The notes under the pieces are model-generated. The model made no database searches, was not told the origin of the DNA, and saw only the letters and a program-made list of their open reading frames with translations. A stretch of DNA of 31,070 nt, from the NCBI GenBank assembly GCA_900542795.1, contig UQPD01000004.1:1-31070 (forward strand). The letters run 5' to 3'. This stretch comes from an uncultured Prevotella sp. (GTDB taxonomy: Bacteria > Bacteroidota > Bacteroidia > Bacteroidales > Bacteroidaceae). Positions within the stretch are counted from its first letter, which is position 1. The number at the start of each line of letters is the position of its first letter. Of the stretch, positions 1 to 8,134 are shown one piece after another. Made by a program: the position numbers and the translations under genes.

Positions 1-182
1 CTCGCGACAGAACCTGAGTGAACTGAACTACTGACATAACTGCATAAATTAGAAGATGAACTATTCTTCTGCAAATATACAGGGATGGCAGTCCTTTTCA
101 TTCACTTGGGCGACTTTTTTAAATTGTCATGAGGGTTTCATTAGCTAATATTGGGGGTGAGAGTTTTTGGAAACCGCAAGAT
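1..182. other. Intergenic sequence left of argB
   Basis: I see no gene here. A TATATTTG on the minus strand (72-79) fits the Bacteroidota -7 box and could drive a leftward gene beyond the window edge, but no TTTG lies at the expected -33 distance. A 10-bp palindrome ATTAGCTAAT occurs at 140-149. There is no convincing intrinsic terminator after argB, so argB transcription may run on to the left. Short open frames on the plus strand here overlap argB antisense and look like shadows. Confidence 0.4.
72..79 (-). promoter_or_regulatory. Possible leftward -7 box (TATATTTG)
   Basis: The minus strand reads TATATTTG, matching TAnnTTTG. It would serve a gene outside the window on the left. No -33 TTTG is visible, so this is weak and rests on the single box. 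Confidence 0.25.
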
Positions 183-956
183 CTATTCAATGCTTGTGCC
201 TTGGTTGGTTCCTATTTTATTGGCTTTGGTAATAACAACGCGTTTAACACCAGCCTCAACAGCAGCCAAACTATTCTCAATTTTAGGCAACATACCACCC
301 GACACGGTGCCATCTGCCTTGAGATGTTCAAACTTTTCGCGCGTAATGAGAGGAATAACACTCTCTTCATCGTCGGGATTGGTTAGCACACCTGCGTGTT
401 CAAAACAATAAACCAAAGTAACATCGTAATGGGCGGCAAGAGCTTTAGCCGTTTCTGCTGCAATGGTGTCGGCATTAGTGTTGAGCATATCGCCTTGTCC
501 GTTATGTGTAAGAGGTGCCATAACGGGAGTGATGCCCGCTTCAACAAGCATGGAAAGACGCTCTCCATCTACATGGTCAACATCGCCTACGAAGCCATAA
601 TCGATGCCATTCTTTAAAGGACGACGGTGTGAACGTATCACATCCATGTCTGCTCCTGTAAGACCTAAGGCGTTAACGCCACAACCTTGCAGACGAGCCA
701 CTACATTTTTGTTGACCAGTCCAGCATATACCATTGTAACTACACGAAGCATATCGGCATCGGTAATGCGCCTGCCTTCGACCATGTGCGTTTCAATGCC
801 TAAGCGCGAAGCCATGTCGGTTGCTGTACGTCCGCCACCATGCACCAATACCTTTTTACCAGGAAGTGCTGAAAAATCGTGTAATAATTGGTTGAGCGTT
901 TCAGGGTTTTCGACTATCTTTCCGCCAACCTTTACTATGGTTATTTGCTGTTTCAT
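183..956 (-). CDS. argB: Acetylglutamate kinase
   Basis: This cytoplasmic enzyme phosphorylates N-acetyl-L-glutamate with ATP, the second step of the acetylated arginine pathway. The 257-residue length is normal for the family. The N-terminal KVGGK (about 9-13) and VHGGG (about 38-42) are the glycine-rich phosphate-binding segments of the amino-acid kinase fold. GALVNK-like and NTNADT segments and a C-terminal SGGMLPKI are also as expected. The ATG at 956 is chosen because the kinase fold begins at once (MKQQITIVKVGGK). No other arginine gene lies inside the window. It is separated from the upstream guanylyltransferase gene by a long inverted repeat, so it is probably a separate transcript. 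A TACTTTTG box lies only 4 nt before the start codon, which would give an extremely short leader. The family call is secure. Confidence 0.95.
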   Translation of the reverse strand: MKQQITIVKVGGKIVENPETLNQLLHDFSALPGKKVLVHGGGRTATDMASRLGIETHMVEGRRITDADMLRVVTMVYAGLVNKNVVARLQGCGVNALGLTGADMDVIRSHRRPLKNGIDYGFVGDVDHVDGERLSMLVEAGITPVMAPLTHNGQGDMLNTNADTIAAETAKALAAHYDVTLVYCFEHAGVLTNPDDEESVIPLITREKFEHLKADGTVSGGMLPKIENSLAAVEAGVKRVVITKANKIGTNQGTSIE

Positions 957-960
957 GCTG

Positions 961-968
961 CAAAAGTA
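961..968 (-). promoter_or_regulatory. Candidate -7 box of argB (TACTTTTG)
   Basis: The minus strand reads TACTTTTG four bases before the argB ATG. It matches the TAnnTTTG consensus, but I see no -33 TTTG at 19-21 bp. If it is used, the mRNA would be leaderless or nearly so. Confidence 0.35.
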
Positions 969-984
969 ATAAATAAGTGGGTAT

Positions 985-999
985 TAAGTAGGTATTCAA
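985..999 (+). repeat. Single copy of the TAAGTAGGTATTCAA intergenic motif
   Basis: TAAGTAGGTATTCAA occurs here upstream of argB, preceded by a degenerate partial copy TAAGTGGGTATT (974-985). The same 15-mer, in the other orientation, forms an arm of intergenic palindromes at 15384-15398 and 17543-17559. Here no facing arm is visible. Confidence 0.5.
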
Positions 1000-1053
1000 T
1001 TTTTTTTATAACATTGATGCTGGAAAAAATGAATATGATTGGGGGATTTACGA

Positions 1054-1134
1054 CTAAAGGTTATGAGGTTAGAAAATTGCTTTGGAAAACGAAATGCAAA
1101 TCCAAAAGAAACTTTCTAATCTCATAACCTTTAG
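1054..1134. repeat. Long 22-bp inverted repeat between the guanylyltransferase gene and argB
   Basis: The arms 1054-1075 and 1113-1134 are complementary over 22 nt with one mismatch that can pair as G-U in RNA. They are separated by a 37-nt loop with a further short inverted repeat, TTTGGA (1081-1086) with TCCAAA (1101-1106). It begins about 16 nt after the stop of the upstream leftward gene, so it could end or stabilise that transcript. No clear U-tract follows, and the stem is long for a terminator. A small non-autonomous repeat element is the alternative. Confidence 0.6.
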
Positions 1135-1150
1135 GGTGTTTCTAAAAAAA

Positions 1151-2230
1151 TCAGTCGCTAAACATTGCCTCGTTAATCAGTCGGCGAATAGCGTCGGCAT
1201 CTGTATTGGGACAAATAAGTAATGTGTTATTTTCTTGTGCCACTACGTAACCATCGAGACCTGCTATAACTGCCTTCATATCTTTAGGCAAGCGAACCAT
1301 GCAGTGCTGTGTTCCTTGAAGCATTACTTTGGCTTCTCCACTCACGGCATTGCCATCGACATCGGTTTTCAACTCCTTACGCAATTCTGTCCAACAACCT
1401 ACGTCGGCCCAACCAAAGTCACATTGTTGCACAACCACATTGGGGCAATGCTCAAGTACAAGGAGGTCGATGCTTCGAGGCAAGCCTTCGGGAATGCACG
1501 AACGCACATAACTCATCTCCTCAGCCACAGTAACCATTTGTTGTGCTACCTTTTCGACCGATTGGTCTGGACGATTTGCCATAGACGAAAGACGATGTCC
1601 TAAAGTATCGGCATGCCAAAGAAAGATGCCTGTGTTCCATAAAAACTCGCCACTATCCACAAACATCTGCGCATAGTCTGTAGCTGGTTTTTCGCTAAAG
1701 GACTTTACAGCATAGAGATTTTCGCCATCTTCTTCATCGCCCATTTGGATGTATCCGTATGCCGTGTTAGCATGCGTGGGTTTAACACCCATAGCCAAGA
1801 AGTTATTATGCGAAGCTACATAATCGAGTCCACAAAGTATTTGTGCTTCAAAATGATCCTCGCGCTGAATAAGTTGGTCGGCAGGTGTGACAACCACTCT
1901 TGCCTCAGCATCTGCTAACACAGTATGCCAAGTACCCCATATGGCAGCAGGAGCCGTATTGAGTTGTACGGGCTCTGGCAATATGCGATTGTCTGCTATC
2001 TCTGGCAGCTGTTGCTTAACAAGAGGCACATAATCCTCGAAAGTGGAAACAAAGATGTGGTCGTATGGTATAAAACGAGCAAAACGGTCGTAAGTTTGTT
2101 GTAACAACGTGCGACCCGTTCCAAAAAAGTCAATAAACTGTTTGGGCATATCCTTTTGGCTTGCAGGCCAAAGTCGACGTCCATTTCCGCCAGCAAGGAT
2201 AATGCAATAATTATGATTAAGCGTTTCCAT
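1151..2230 (-). CDS. Mannose-1-phosphate guanylyltransferase
   Basis: The enzyme makes GDP-mannose from mannose-1-phosphate and GTP, the donor for mannose, fucose and rhamnose units of surface polysaccharides. The 359 residues form a single nucleotidyltransferase domain. The N-terminal IILAGGNGRRLWPAS (about 10-24) is the nucleotide-binding signature of the family, including the RxWP feature, and MPKQF follows at about 28-32. FSEKPA and NTGIFLW are the usual sugar-phosphate-site segments. There is no C-terminal cupin (phosphomannose isomerase) domain, so this is the short form and not the bifunctional ManC/AlgA type. The ATG at 2230 places the signature at its normal distance. No sugar-nucleotide partner genes are adjacent, and I found no convincing promoter upstream. 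Confidence 0.92.
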   Translation of the reverse strand: METLNHNYCIILAGGNGRRLWPASQKDMPKQFIDFFGTGRTLLQQTYDRFARFIPYDHIFVSTFEDYVPLVKQQLPEIADNRILPEPVQLNTAPAAIWGTWHTVLADAEARVVVTPADQLIQREDHFEAQILCGLDYVASHNNFLAMGVKPTHANTAYGYIQMGDEEDGENLYAVKSFSEKPATDYAQMFVDSGEFLWNTGIFLWHADTLGHRLSSMANRPDQSVEKVAQQMVTVAEEMSYVRSCIPEGLPRSIDLLVLEHCPNVVVQQCDFGWADVGCWTELRKELKTDVDGNAVSGEAKVMLQGTQHCMVRLPKDMKAVIAGLDGYVVAQENNTLLICPNTDADAIRRLINEAMFSD

Positions 2231-2409
2231 CGTTATGATGTGGTTTTAGACAGGTTTGTATCTTTTTAGCCTACCTCCTCATACACGTCAACATGTGTTT
2301 TGAGGTTTTGGCGATGCTAAGATAACGATTTTTCGGTATGCTTATTGCTTTTATGGAATTAAAAAACATAAAAAAAGAAATATCGACACTGAATGTGGCG
2401 AACAAGGAC
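2231..2409. other. Intergenic region upstream of the guanylyltransferase gene
   Basis: This AT-rich stretch lies between the guanylyltransferase start and the tRNA terminator. I see no gene. The nearest thing to a leftward promoter is TATCTTAG on the minus strand (2317-2324), one base off TAnnTTTG and without a -33 element, so I do not call it. Together with the tRNA unit it fills the longest gene-free gap (2231-2705). Confidence 0.35.
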
Positions 2410-2438
2410 AAAAAAAAAGCAGTGTCATGTAGACACTG
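2410..2438 (-). terminator. Intrinsic terminator of the tRNA-Gln transcript
   Basis: On the minus strand CAGTGTC pairs perfectly with GACACTG (plus-strand 2420-2426 and 2432-2438) around a 5-nt loop, followed by C and nine U residues. This is a textbook rho-independent terminator about 60 nt beyond the tRNA 3' end. Confidence 0.85.
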
Positions 2439-2448
2439 CGAGGAATAA

Positions 2449-2484
2449 GAGCCCTGCCATAACGGGGATGGAGCAACAGGGCTC
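2449..2484 (-). other. Hairpin in the trailer of the tRNA-Gln transcript
   Basis: GAGCCCTG (2449-2456) and CAGGGCTC (2477-2484) form an 8-bp GC-rich stem with a 20-nt loop between the tRNA and its terminator. It may act in 3' processing of the precursor or survive as a small RNA. No known RNA family is recognised. Confidence 0.5.
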
Positions 2485-2497
2485 GGGAAGGGGAAGT

Positions 2498-2567
2498 TGT
2501 TCCACACCGATTCGAACGATGACTGAGAGAACCAAAAACTCTAGTGCTGCCATTACACCATGGAACA
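2498..2567 (-). tRNA. tRNA-Gln (anticodon UUG)
   Basis: The minus strand folds as a complete 70-nt cloverleaf. The acceptor stem UGUUCCA/UGGAACA is perfect, the D-stem GUGU/GCAC has one wobble, and the D-loop has GG. The anticodon arm is AGAGU-UUUUGGU-UCUCU with UUG at 34-36. The T-arm is CAUCG-UUCGAAU-CGGUG. UUG reads CAA, hence glutamine. The base pair at the bottom of the anticodon stem (31-39) is U-U, which is slightly unusual. CCA is not encoded. It has its own promoter and terminator and stands alone between two leftward protein genes. Confidence 0.95.
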
Positions 2568-2601
2568 TCCACTAAAACAGATTTTCATCCGTTTTGCGAT
2601 G

Positions 2602-2632
2602 CAAAATTACAACGATTTTCTTAACCACCAAA
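2602..2632 (-). promoter_or_regulatory. Promoter of tRNA-Gln
   Basis: On the minus strand TTTG (2629-2632) is followed after exactly 19 bp by TAATTTTG (2602-2609). Both boxes of the Bacteroidota sigma-ABfr type consensus are perfect. The start of transcription would fall near 2598, about 30 nt before the mature tRNA. Confidence 0.8.
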
Positions 2633-2705
2633 ATTTTATGCGATTTTTTTTCATTAAAATGCAAAAAATGCACGCATACAATTTTAGTGATAAAGAAAAC
2701 CTACT

Positions 2706-4286
2706 TTATTTGCCTTCCTTCAAGAACTGAAGGGCACGTTTCACAATATCGCTTCGTTTGTTTACCAAGCGGAAGTACTCTGTGCGATCCCAAAGGTCGT
2801 AAGCAATGGTACTTTTCAACGTAAAGCGAAGGTCGTCGAGCGTTGCTTGCAACTCTTTATCGTCTTTAGGTTCAACCTTTTTACGTTTACCTTCTGCCAT
2901 AATGGAGTCGGTAAGTGAAGTGGGTACTTCAAATTTATCTTCAAAATCCTGGAACTTGCGATACTTACGCTTTAAAACCTTACGGTTTTCGTCAACATAA
3001 CGCAATGTCCACTCATTTATTAAGTTGTAACGACGTAAAGCTCGATAATAAGGAGTGTAGGCTGTGGTGTCGAGCGGTACAAAGATGTCGGGCATAATAC
3101 CACCACCGCCATATACAGTGCGACCTTTTGACAAGGTTTTGTAGACCTTGGTAGAATCGAGGTGGATGCTGTCGATATTCGTTAGTTCGCCACGCGTGTA
3201 ACGCTTTTCAAGGTCTTGTTCATATTCCTTCTTCTCGCCCTTTACGTAGGGTTTTTGAATGCAACGACCTGAAGGGGTATAATAATGTGACACGGTGAGA
3301 CGAATCATTGAACCATCGGGCAAATCGATGGGACGCTGCACAAGACCTTTACCAAAGGTGCGACGACCAATGATTGTGCCACGATCGTGATCTTGCAAAG
3401 CACCACTCACAATCTCTGCAGCTGAAGCTGTAAACTCATCAACAAGTACAACAATACGACCTTCGGTTTGCATCAATCCTTCACCTTCAGAACGCAACTC
3501 TTGACGAGGCATTACACGACCATCGGTATAAACAATCATCGAACCATGGGGCAAGAACTGACTTGCAACCTCCTGTGCGGCATTTAGGTAACCACCCCCA
3601 TTCATTCCTAAGTCAAGAATAAGGTCCTTCATGCCTTGCTTTTTCAATTCCTTAATTTTATCGCTCACTTCCTTACCCGATGTCGTACCAAAGCTGTCAA
3701 GATGAATATATCCTGAAGTAGGCGTAATCATGTAGGCTGCATCAACCGTATTTACAGGAATTTTGTCGCGTGTTACCTTAAAATGAAGCACGCCCTGTGT
3801 GCCACGTCGCACAATATCGAGGTTAGCAAGTGTGCCCTTGGGACCACGTAACTTGGTCATGATGCTGTCACGATCCATTTTTACACCTGCAATGGTTACA
3901 CCATTCACAGCAATTATGCGGTCGCCAGCCATAACACCAGCACGCTCGCACGGACCTTTGCTAATGACTTGAAGCACCAAGAGTGTATCTTTTACCATGT
4001 TAAAACTAACCCCAATACCTTCGAAATTGCCACTGAGCGGTTCATTGATTTTTTTTGTCTCCTTGGCATTGGTATAGGAAGAGTGTGGATCGAGCTTGCT
4101 GAGCATGCCATTTATGGCGTCCTCAGCCAACTTTTGTTGATCGACACTATCAACATAAAGACTGGTAATGGCTACTTGAGCCATCTGCAACTTCTTTATT
4201 TGTTCAAAATCTATATCGCCAAAATTAGACTGTGCATACGCACTGAAGGCGAATAGAGCCGAAATTAGAGTGAGGATGTATTTCAT
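2706..4286 (-). CDS. S41 family C-terminal processing protease, exported
   Basis: This serine protease with a PDZ domain trims or degrades proteins in the periplasm. The 526 residues begin with a clear signal peptide (MKYILTLISALFAFSAYAQ). The PDZ domain lies roughly at 90-165 (GIGVSFN, PCERAGVMAGDRI). The peptidase core follows with DLGMNGGG, the catalytic serine in FTASAAEI (about 288) and the lysine in RRTFGKGLVQ (about 313). The Ser-Lys spacing of 25 is the CtpA/Prc arrangement. A charged region of about 150 residues follows the core. It is the last gene of a leftward series (GNAT-like protein, parE, coaD, protease) and begins 33 bp after coaD, with no leftward promoter between them. The exact substrate cannot be told. 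Confidence 0.93.
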   Translation of the reverse strand: MKYILTLISALFAFSAYAQSNFGDIDFEQIKKLQMAQVAITSLYVDSVDQQKLAEDAINGMLSKLDPHSSYTNAKETKKINEPLSGNFEGIGVSFNMVKDTLLVLQVISKGPCERAGVMAGDRIIAVNGVTIAGVKMDRDSIMTKLRGPKGTLANLDIVRRGTQGVLHFKVTRDKIPVNTVDAAYMITPTSGYIHLDSFGTTSGKEVSDKIKELKKQGMKDLILDLGMNGGGYLNAAQEVASQFLPHGSMIVYTDGRVMPRQELRSEGEGLMQTEGRIVVLVDEFTASAAEIVSGALQDHDRGTIIGRRTFGKGLVQRPIDLPDGSMIRLTVSHYYTPSGRCIQKPYVKGEKKEYEQDLEKRYTRGELTNIDSIHLDSTKVYKTLSKGRTVYGGGGIMPDIFVPLDTTAYTPYYRALRRYNLINEWTLRYVDENRKVLKRKYRKFQDFEDKFEVPTSLTDSIMAEGKRKKVEPKDDKELQATLDDLRFTLKSTIAYDLWDRTEYFRLVNKRSDIVKRALQFLKEGK

Positions 4287-4319
4287 TATAACTTTGCTAA
4301 TTTGCTAAAAATAATAGCC

Positions 4320-4772
4320 CTACCCCTTGTGTGGTTGGGGCAAGAAAGGTGAAACGTCTTTGCCATAGGCTATGAGCTCGCGCACGACGCTTGAAGATAT
4401 ATCGGAGTAGTGTGCCTCGGTGAAAAGCATCACGGTTTCAACACCTGCCAAACGCTTGTTCATGGCAGCGATGTCGCGTTCATACTCAAAGTCCTTTACC
4501 GAACGAAGACCACGCAAAATAAATTCGGCACCTTCGCGACGAGCCAAGTCAATGGTTAGGTCGGTATAAGCTACGACCTTGATGCGAGGTTCGTGGGCAT
4601 AAACGCGACGTATGGCATCGACACGCTGTTCGGGAGTATAGAACGAACGCTTTTTATCGTTAACACCTACACCTATCACAATACGATCGAACATAGGAAG
4701 TCCGCGCTCTACGATGCTGGCATGCCCCACCGTAAAAGGATCGAATGAACCTGGAAAGATGGCTATTTTCAT
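4320..4772 (-). CDS. coaD: Phosphopantetheine adenylyltransferase
   Basis: It transfers AMP from ATP to 4'-phosphopantetheine to give dephospho-CoA, the penultimate step of CoA synthesis. The 150-residue length is typical. PGSFDPFTVGHASI (about 7-20) carries the nucleotidyltransferase T/HxGH motif with its Gly-His. RGLRSVKDFEYE (about 88-99) and SDISSSVVREL near the C-terminus (the ISSS/T-x-R loop) are also standard. Its ATG overlaps the parE stop by 4 bp (ATGA), so the two are translationally coupled. Linkage of coaD with parE is, as I recall, common in Bacteroidales. Confidence 0.97.
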   Translation of the reverse strand: MKIAIFPGSFDPFTVGHASIVERGLPMFDRIVIGVGVNDKKRSFYTPEQRVDAIRRVYAHEPRIKVVAYTDLTIDLARREGAEFILRGLRSVKDFEYERDIAAMNKRLAGVETVMLFTEAHYSDISSSVVRELIAYGKDVSPFLPQPHKG

Positions 4773-6832
4773 ATTTCTTCAGTATTTTCCTCTGCTAAAT
4801 CCTCTTCAACCACCAAGTTGTCTATGATGAAGCCTTGACGTTCCATGGTGTTTTTGCCCATGTAATACTCCAACAACTTGCTCACATTGTCGCTTTTGTG
4901 TAGCGTAACAGGGTCGAGTCGCATGTCGGGACCAATAAAGTTTTTAAACTCTTCTGGGTCTATCTCGCCCAAACCTTTAAATCGTGTGATTTCTGGATTT
5001 GGACTCAGTTTTTCTATAGCCGCTAAGCGTTCCTCGTCTGTATAACAATAGATGGTTTCGTATTCTGAACGATCGCTGGATTGTGTTTTCTTCAAGATAG
5101 CAGCTCCTGCACTGGTGTCGCTCACGGTTTTGGGCTTGGCTGCACCACGCACCTTTTTCTTTTTATTGCGTACACGGAACAGAGGTGTTTGCAATATATA
5201 TACGTGTCCTTTCTTTATGAGGTCGGGGAAAAATTGCAAGAAGAAGGTTATGATGAGCAAACGAATGTGCATGCCATCGACATCGGCATCAGTAGCTACG
5301 ATAACCTTGTTATAGCGCAAGCCATCCAATCCGTCTTCAATATTGAGTGCTGCCTGCAAAAGGTTGAACTCTTCGTTTTCGTAAACAACCTTTTTGGTTA
5401 AGCCAAAACAATTTAAGGGCTTACCACGGAGCGAGAACACGGCTTGTGTTTGTGCATTGCGTGTTTTGGTGATTGAACCACTGGCTGAGTCACCCTCTGT
5501 GATAAAGATTGATGAATCGAAGCGTGGGTCTTCTTGCTCCTCATCTTGTTTTTTCTTTGCCTTAGGAGCTGGGTCGTTCAAGTGTATGCGACAATCACGC
5601 AATTTGCGGTTGTGCAAATTGGCTTTCTTAGCACGCTCGCGTGCCAACTTGGTAACACCTGCAATAGCTTTGCGCTCTTTTTCGCTTTCTTCTATTTTTT
5701 GTTTAATAACCTCTGCCACATCGGTATGCATGTGCAGATAATTGTCGACGTTTTCTTTGATGAAGTCGCCTATAAACTTATTGACACTGACACCCGAGAG
5801 CGGGAAGGGATTACCATTAGAGTCTTTATCGGGAGCCATGGTGAGCGAACCAAGCTTAATTTTGGTTTGACTCTCAAAGAGGGGTTCTATCACACGTATG
5901 GCAATAGCACCTACCAATCCATTGCGCACATCTTGCACATCGTAGTTCTTGCCAAAATATTCTTTTATAGCTTTGGCAATGTGCTCTTTGAAGGCGCTTT
6001 GGTGTGTACCACCTTGCGTGGTATGCTGACCATTAACAAATGAGTAATATTCCTCGCCATATTGTGAGGTATGTGTAAAAGCTATGTCGATGCTCGGACC
6101 CGTGAGATGCACTATGGGATAAAGCCCAGGTGCTGTCATATTATCGTTGAGCAAGTCCTCTAATCCGTTTCGGCTTAAAATGCGTCGCCCATTATAGAAG
6201 ATGGCTAAACCCGTATTGAGGTAGGTGTAGTTGCGAAGCATATTCTCAACAAACTCACCATGGAAACGATAATTTTGGAAAAGGGTTTTATCGGGTTCAA
6301 AATAGATGTAGGTGCCATTTTCCTCTTCGCTTGCACCTTCTTCATCGCCTACCAACACACCTTTTTCAAAAATAGCCTCGTGCATTTTACCATCGCGCAC
6401 ACTGCGTGCAATAAAACGACTTGACAAGGCATTCACCGCTTTAAGACCTACACCGTTCATACCAACCGAGGCTGTGAACACTGCAGTATCATACTTACCA
6501 CCTGTGTTAAGTTTTGAAACAGCGTCAACCAAGGCACCAAGAGGAATTCCGCGTCCGTAGTCGCGAATTTCGGCTGTAAGGTTATCGTGAATATTTACCT
6601 CAATGCGTTTACCAAATCCCTCGTTAAACTCATCGATACTATTATCGATGCTTTCTTTGAGCAACACATATATACCATCCTCGGCATGCGAGCCGTCGCC
6701 CAATCGACCAATGTACATACCTGGACGAGTGCGGATGTGTTCTGTATCCTCAAGATGGCGTATTTTGCTTTCGTCGTATACTACAGCTTGAGCCTCAACA
6801 GCTTGCGCTGAAGTGTCTTTTTCTGTGGTCAT
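4769..6832 (-). CDS. parE: DNA topoisomerase IV subunit B (type IIA, ATPase subunit)
   Basis: This is the ATPase/TOPRIM subunit of a type IIA topoisomerase that decatenates or relaxes DNA. The 687 residues show the GHKL ATPase with ESIDNSIDEF (about 59-68, Mg-binding Asn), DYGRGIPLG (about 92-100) and GGKYD...GMNGVGLKAVNA. The TOPRIM domain has ITEGDSASGS (about 442-451) and DADVDGMHI (about 515-523), followed by RFKGLGE. An extra, low-complexity KKKKVRGAAKPK segment after the second TOPRIM acidic motif accounts for much of the excess over the about 630-residue E. coli ParE. I chose parE over gyrB from the overall short form and the coaD linkage. A second GyrB-type gene elsewhere would confirm this. 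The start at 6832 lies 20 bp after the GNAT-like gene. Confidence 0.88.
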   Translation of the reverse strand: MTTEKDTSAQAVEAQAVVYDESKIRHLEDTEHIRTRPGMYIGRLGDGSHAEDGIYVLLKESIDNSIDEFNEGFGKRIEVNIHDNLTAEIRDYGRGIPLGALVDAVSKLNTGGKYDTAVFTASVGMNGVGLKAVNALSSRFIARSVRDGKMHEAIFEKGVLVGDEEGASEEENGTYIYFEPDKTLFQNYRFHGEFVENMLRNYTYLNTGLAIFYNGRRILSRNGLEDLLNDNMTAPGLYPIVHLTGPSIDIAFTHTSQYGEEYYSFVNGQHTTQGGTHQSAFKEHIAKAIKEYFGKNYDVQDVRNGLVGAIAIRVIEPLFESQTKIKLGSLTMAPDKDSNGNPFPLSGVSVNKFIGDFIKENVDNYLHMHTDVAEVIKQKIEESEKERKAIAGVTKLARERAKKANLHNRKLRDCRIHLNDPAPKAKKKQDEEQEDPRFDSSIFITEGDSASGSITKTRNAQTQAVFSLRGKPLNCFGLTKKVVYENEEFNLLQAALNIEDGLDGLRYNKVIVATDADVDGMHIRLLIITFFLQFFPDLIKKGHVYILQTPLFRVRNKKKKVRGAAKPKTVSDTSAGAAILKKTQSSDRSEYETIYCYTDEERLAAIEKLSPNPEITRFKGLGEIDPEEFKNFIGPDMRLDPVTLHKSDNVSKLLEYYMGKNTMERQGFIIDNLVVEEDLAEENTEEI

Positions 6833-6852
6833 GATATTTATATGTGTGAGGT

Positions 6853-7986
6853 TTAAATATCCGCCTTAAAACAACGGCGGCGCTTGTGTTGCTCGGTTTT
6901 GAAATATTGCCATTGGTTTTGCACCTTATCGTTCAGTTCGAGTTCAGGATTACTTTCGGCATATTCATAACCAAGTTTTTGATAAACAGGAATAAGGTCG
7001 GTAAATAGCAACGCATTTACACCCTTGCCTTGATAGTCGGGACGTACAGCCACGAGCAAGAGGTCGAGCACCTTAGGACGCTTCAGCATAAGGGCCTTGA
7101 GCAGATGCCACCAACCAAAGGGTAACAATTTGCCCTTTGCCTTTTGTAAAGCACGCGACAACGAAGACATGGAAATGCCCACTGCTACAATTTCGTTTTG
7201 CTCGTTTTCAACAATACTCACCATGCGCAAATCGAGCACAGGTACATACATGTTTACATATTGGTCAATCTGCCGTTCGGTCATACGCGAATAACCAAAG
7301 AGTGGCGTGTAAGCATCGTTGATTAAACGGAATATCTCGTGTGCCACACCCGACTTACGCACTTCGCTCTTGCTTTTGAGCTTGCGCACATGCAGATTGT
7401 AACGTGTAGCAATAATTTGAGAGATGCGTTTATGTTTTTCGGGAATGGCTTCGGGAATATAGATTTTCATCTCCACCCAATCGGCACTTTTCTTCATTCC
7501 CAACTTTTGCATGTGTTCAGGATAGTAGGGATAATTGTAGATGGTTGCCATGGTTGAAAGTTGGTCGAAGCCTTCGACGAGCATACCTTCGGCATCCATA
7601 TCAGTAAAACCAAGTGGACCTTCAATCTCGTTCATACCACGTTCCTTACCCCATTGCTTCACAGTGTCAATGAGTGCTGTACTCACCTCCATGTCATCAA
7701 TAAAGTCAATCCAACCAAAACGAACGGTCTTGCGGTTCCACGTTTCGTTGGCTCGGCTATTGATAATGGCTGCCACACGACCTACAATTTTTCCGTCACG
7801 ATATGCCAAAAAGTAGTCGGCCTCACAAAACTCAAATGCTGCATTCTTCTTCGGTGAGAAGGTGTTGAGCATATCATCGTAGAGGTCGGGCACAGAGTAA
7901 GGATTATTTTTGTAGAACTCGTAGTTAAAGCGAATAAAACGCTTAAGGTCCGATTTGCTTGTTACTTTCTTTATTTCGACTGACAT
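6853..7986 (-). CDS. GNAT-fold acyltransferase-like protein (YghO-like)
   Basis: The 377 residues resemble the conserved YghO-like family of double GNAT-fold proteins. FLAYRDGKIVGRVAAI (about 59-74) is the beta strand and turn of a first acetyltransferase-like fold, and LLLVAVRPDYQGKGVNALL (about 311-329) is a good acetyl-CoA pyrophosphate-binding motif A (R/QxxGxG/A) of the second. EIEGPLGFTDMDAEGML is a further strongly conserved-looking block. No signal peptide or membrane segment is seen. The acceptor substrate is unknown to me. It is the first gene of the operon with parE, coaD and the S41 protease, and a TATTTTTG box lies 46 bp upstream. I am sure of the fold and unsure of the function. 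Confidence 0.75.
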   Translation of the reverse strand: MSVEIKKVTSKSDLKRFIRFNYEFYKNNPYSVPDLYDDMLNTFSPKKNAAFEFCEADYFLAYRDGKIVGRVAAIINSRANETWNRKTVRFGWIDFIDDMEVSTALIDTVKQWGKERGMNEIEGPLGFTDMDAEGMLVEGFDQLSTMATIYNYPYYPEHMQKLGMKKSADWVEMKIYIPEAIPEKHKRISQIIATRYNLHVRKLKSKSEVRKSGVAHEIFRLINDAYTPLFGYSRMTERQIDQYVNMYVPVLDLRMVSIVENEQNEIVAVGISMSSLSRALQKAKGKLLPFGWWHLLKALMLKRPKVLDLLLVAVRPDYQGKGVNALLFTDLIPVYQKLGYEYAESNPELELNDKVQNQWQYFKTEQHKRRRCFKADI

Positions 7987-8031
7987 AATAATATCGTTGA
8001 GATATAGTACATTTCACATTACTTTAGCTTG

Positions 8032-8039
8032 CAAAAATA
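8032..8039 (-). promoter_or_regulatory. Candidate -7 box of the GNAT-like/parE/coaD/protease operon
   Basis: The minus strand reads TATTTTTG, matching TAnnTTTG, about 45 bp before the first gene of the operon. The -33 TTTG is not evident at 19-21 bp, so the call rests on one box and position. Confidence 0.45.
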
Positions 8040-8081
8040 CGCATTTTTTATCAGTAATAATGGTTTTAATGGATAAAAAAT

Positions 8082-8112
8082 GATTTACACAAAGATTGTG
8101 TCAACGTAAATC
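8082..8112. promoter_or_regulatory. Nested palindrome upstream of the parE operon promoter
   Basis: An outer pair GATTTAC (8082-8088) / GTAAATC (8106-8112) encloses an inner pair ACACAA (8087-8092) / TTGTGT (8096-8101). It sits 43 bp upstream of the candidate -7 box and could be an operator or a small transcript structure. No regulator is recognised. Confidence 0.35.
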
Positions 8113-8134
8113 TGGAAAAACGAAGAAGGTTTTT

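Noticed and set aside
4289..4296. Plus-strand TAACTTTG resembling a -7 promoter box
   Set aside because: No rightward gene follows; the region downstream on the plus strand is coaD antisense.
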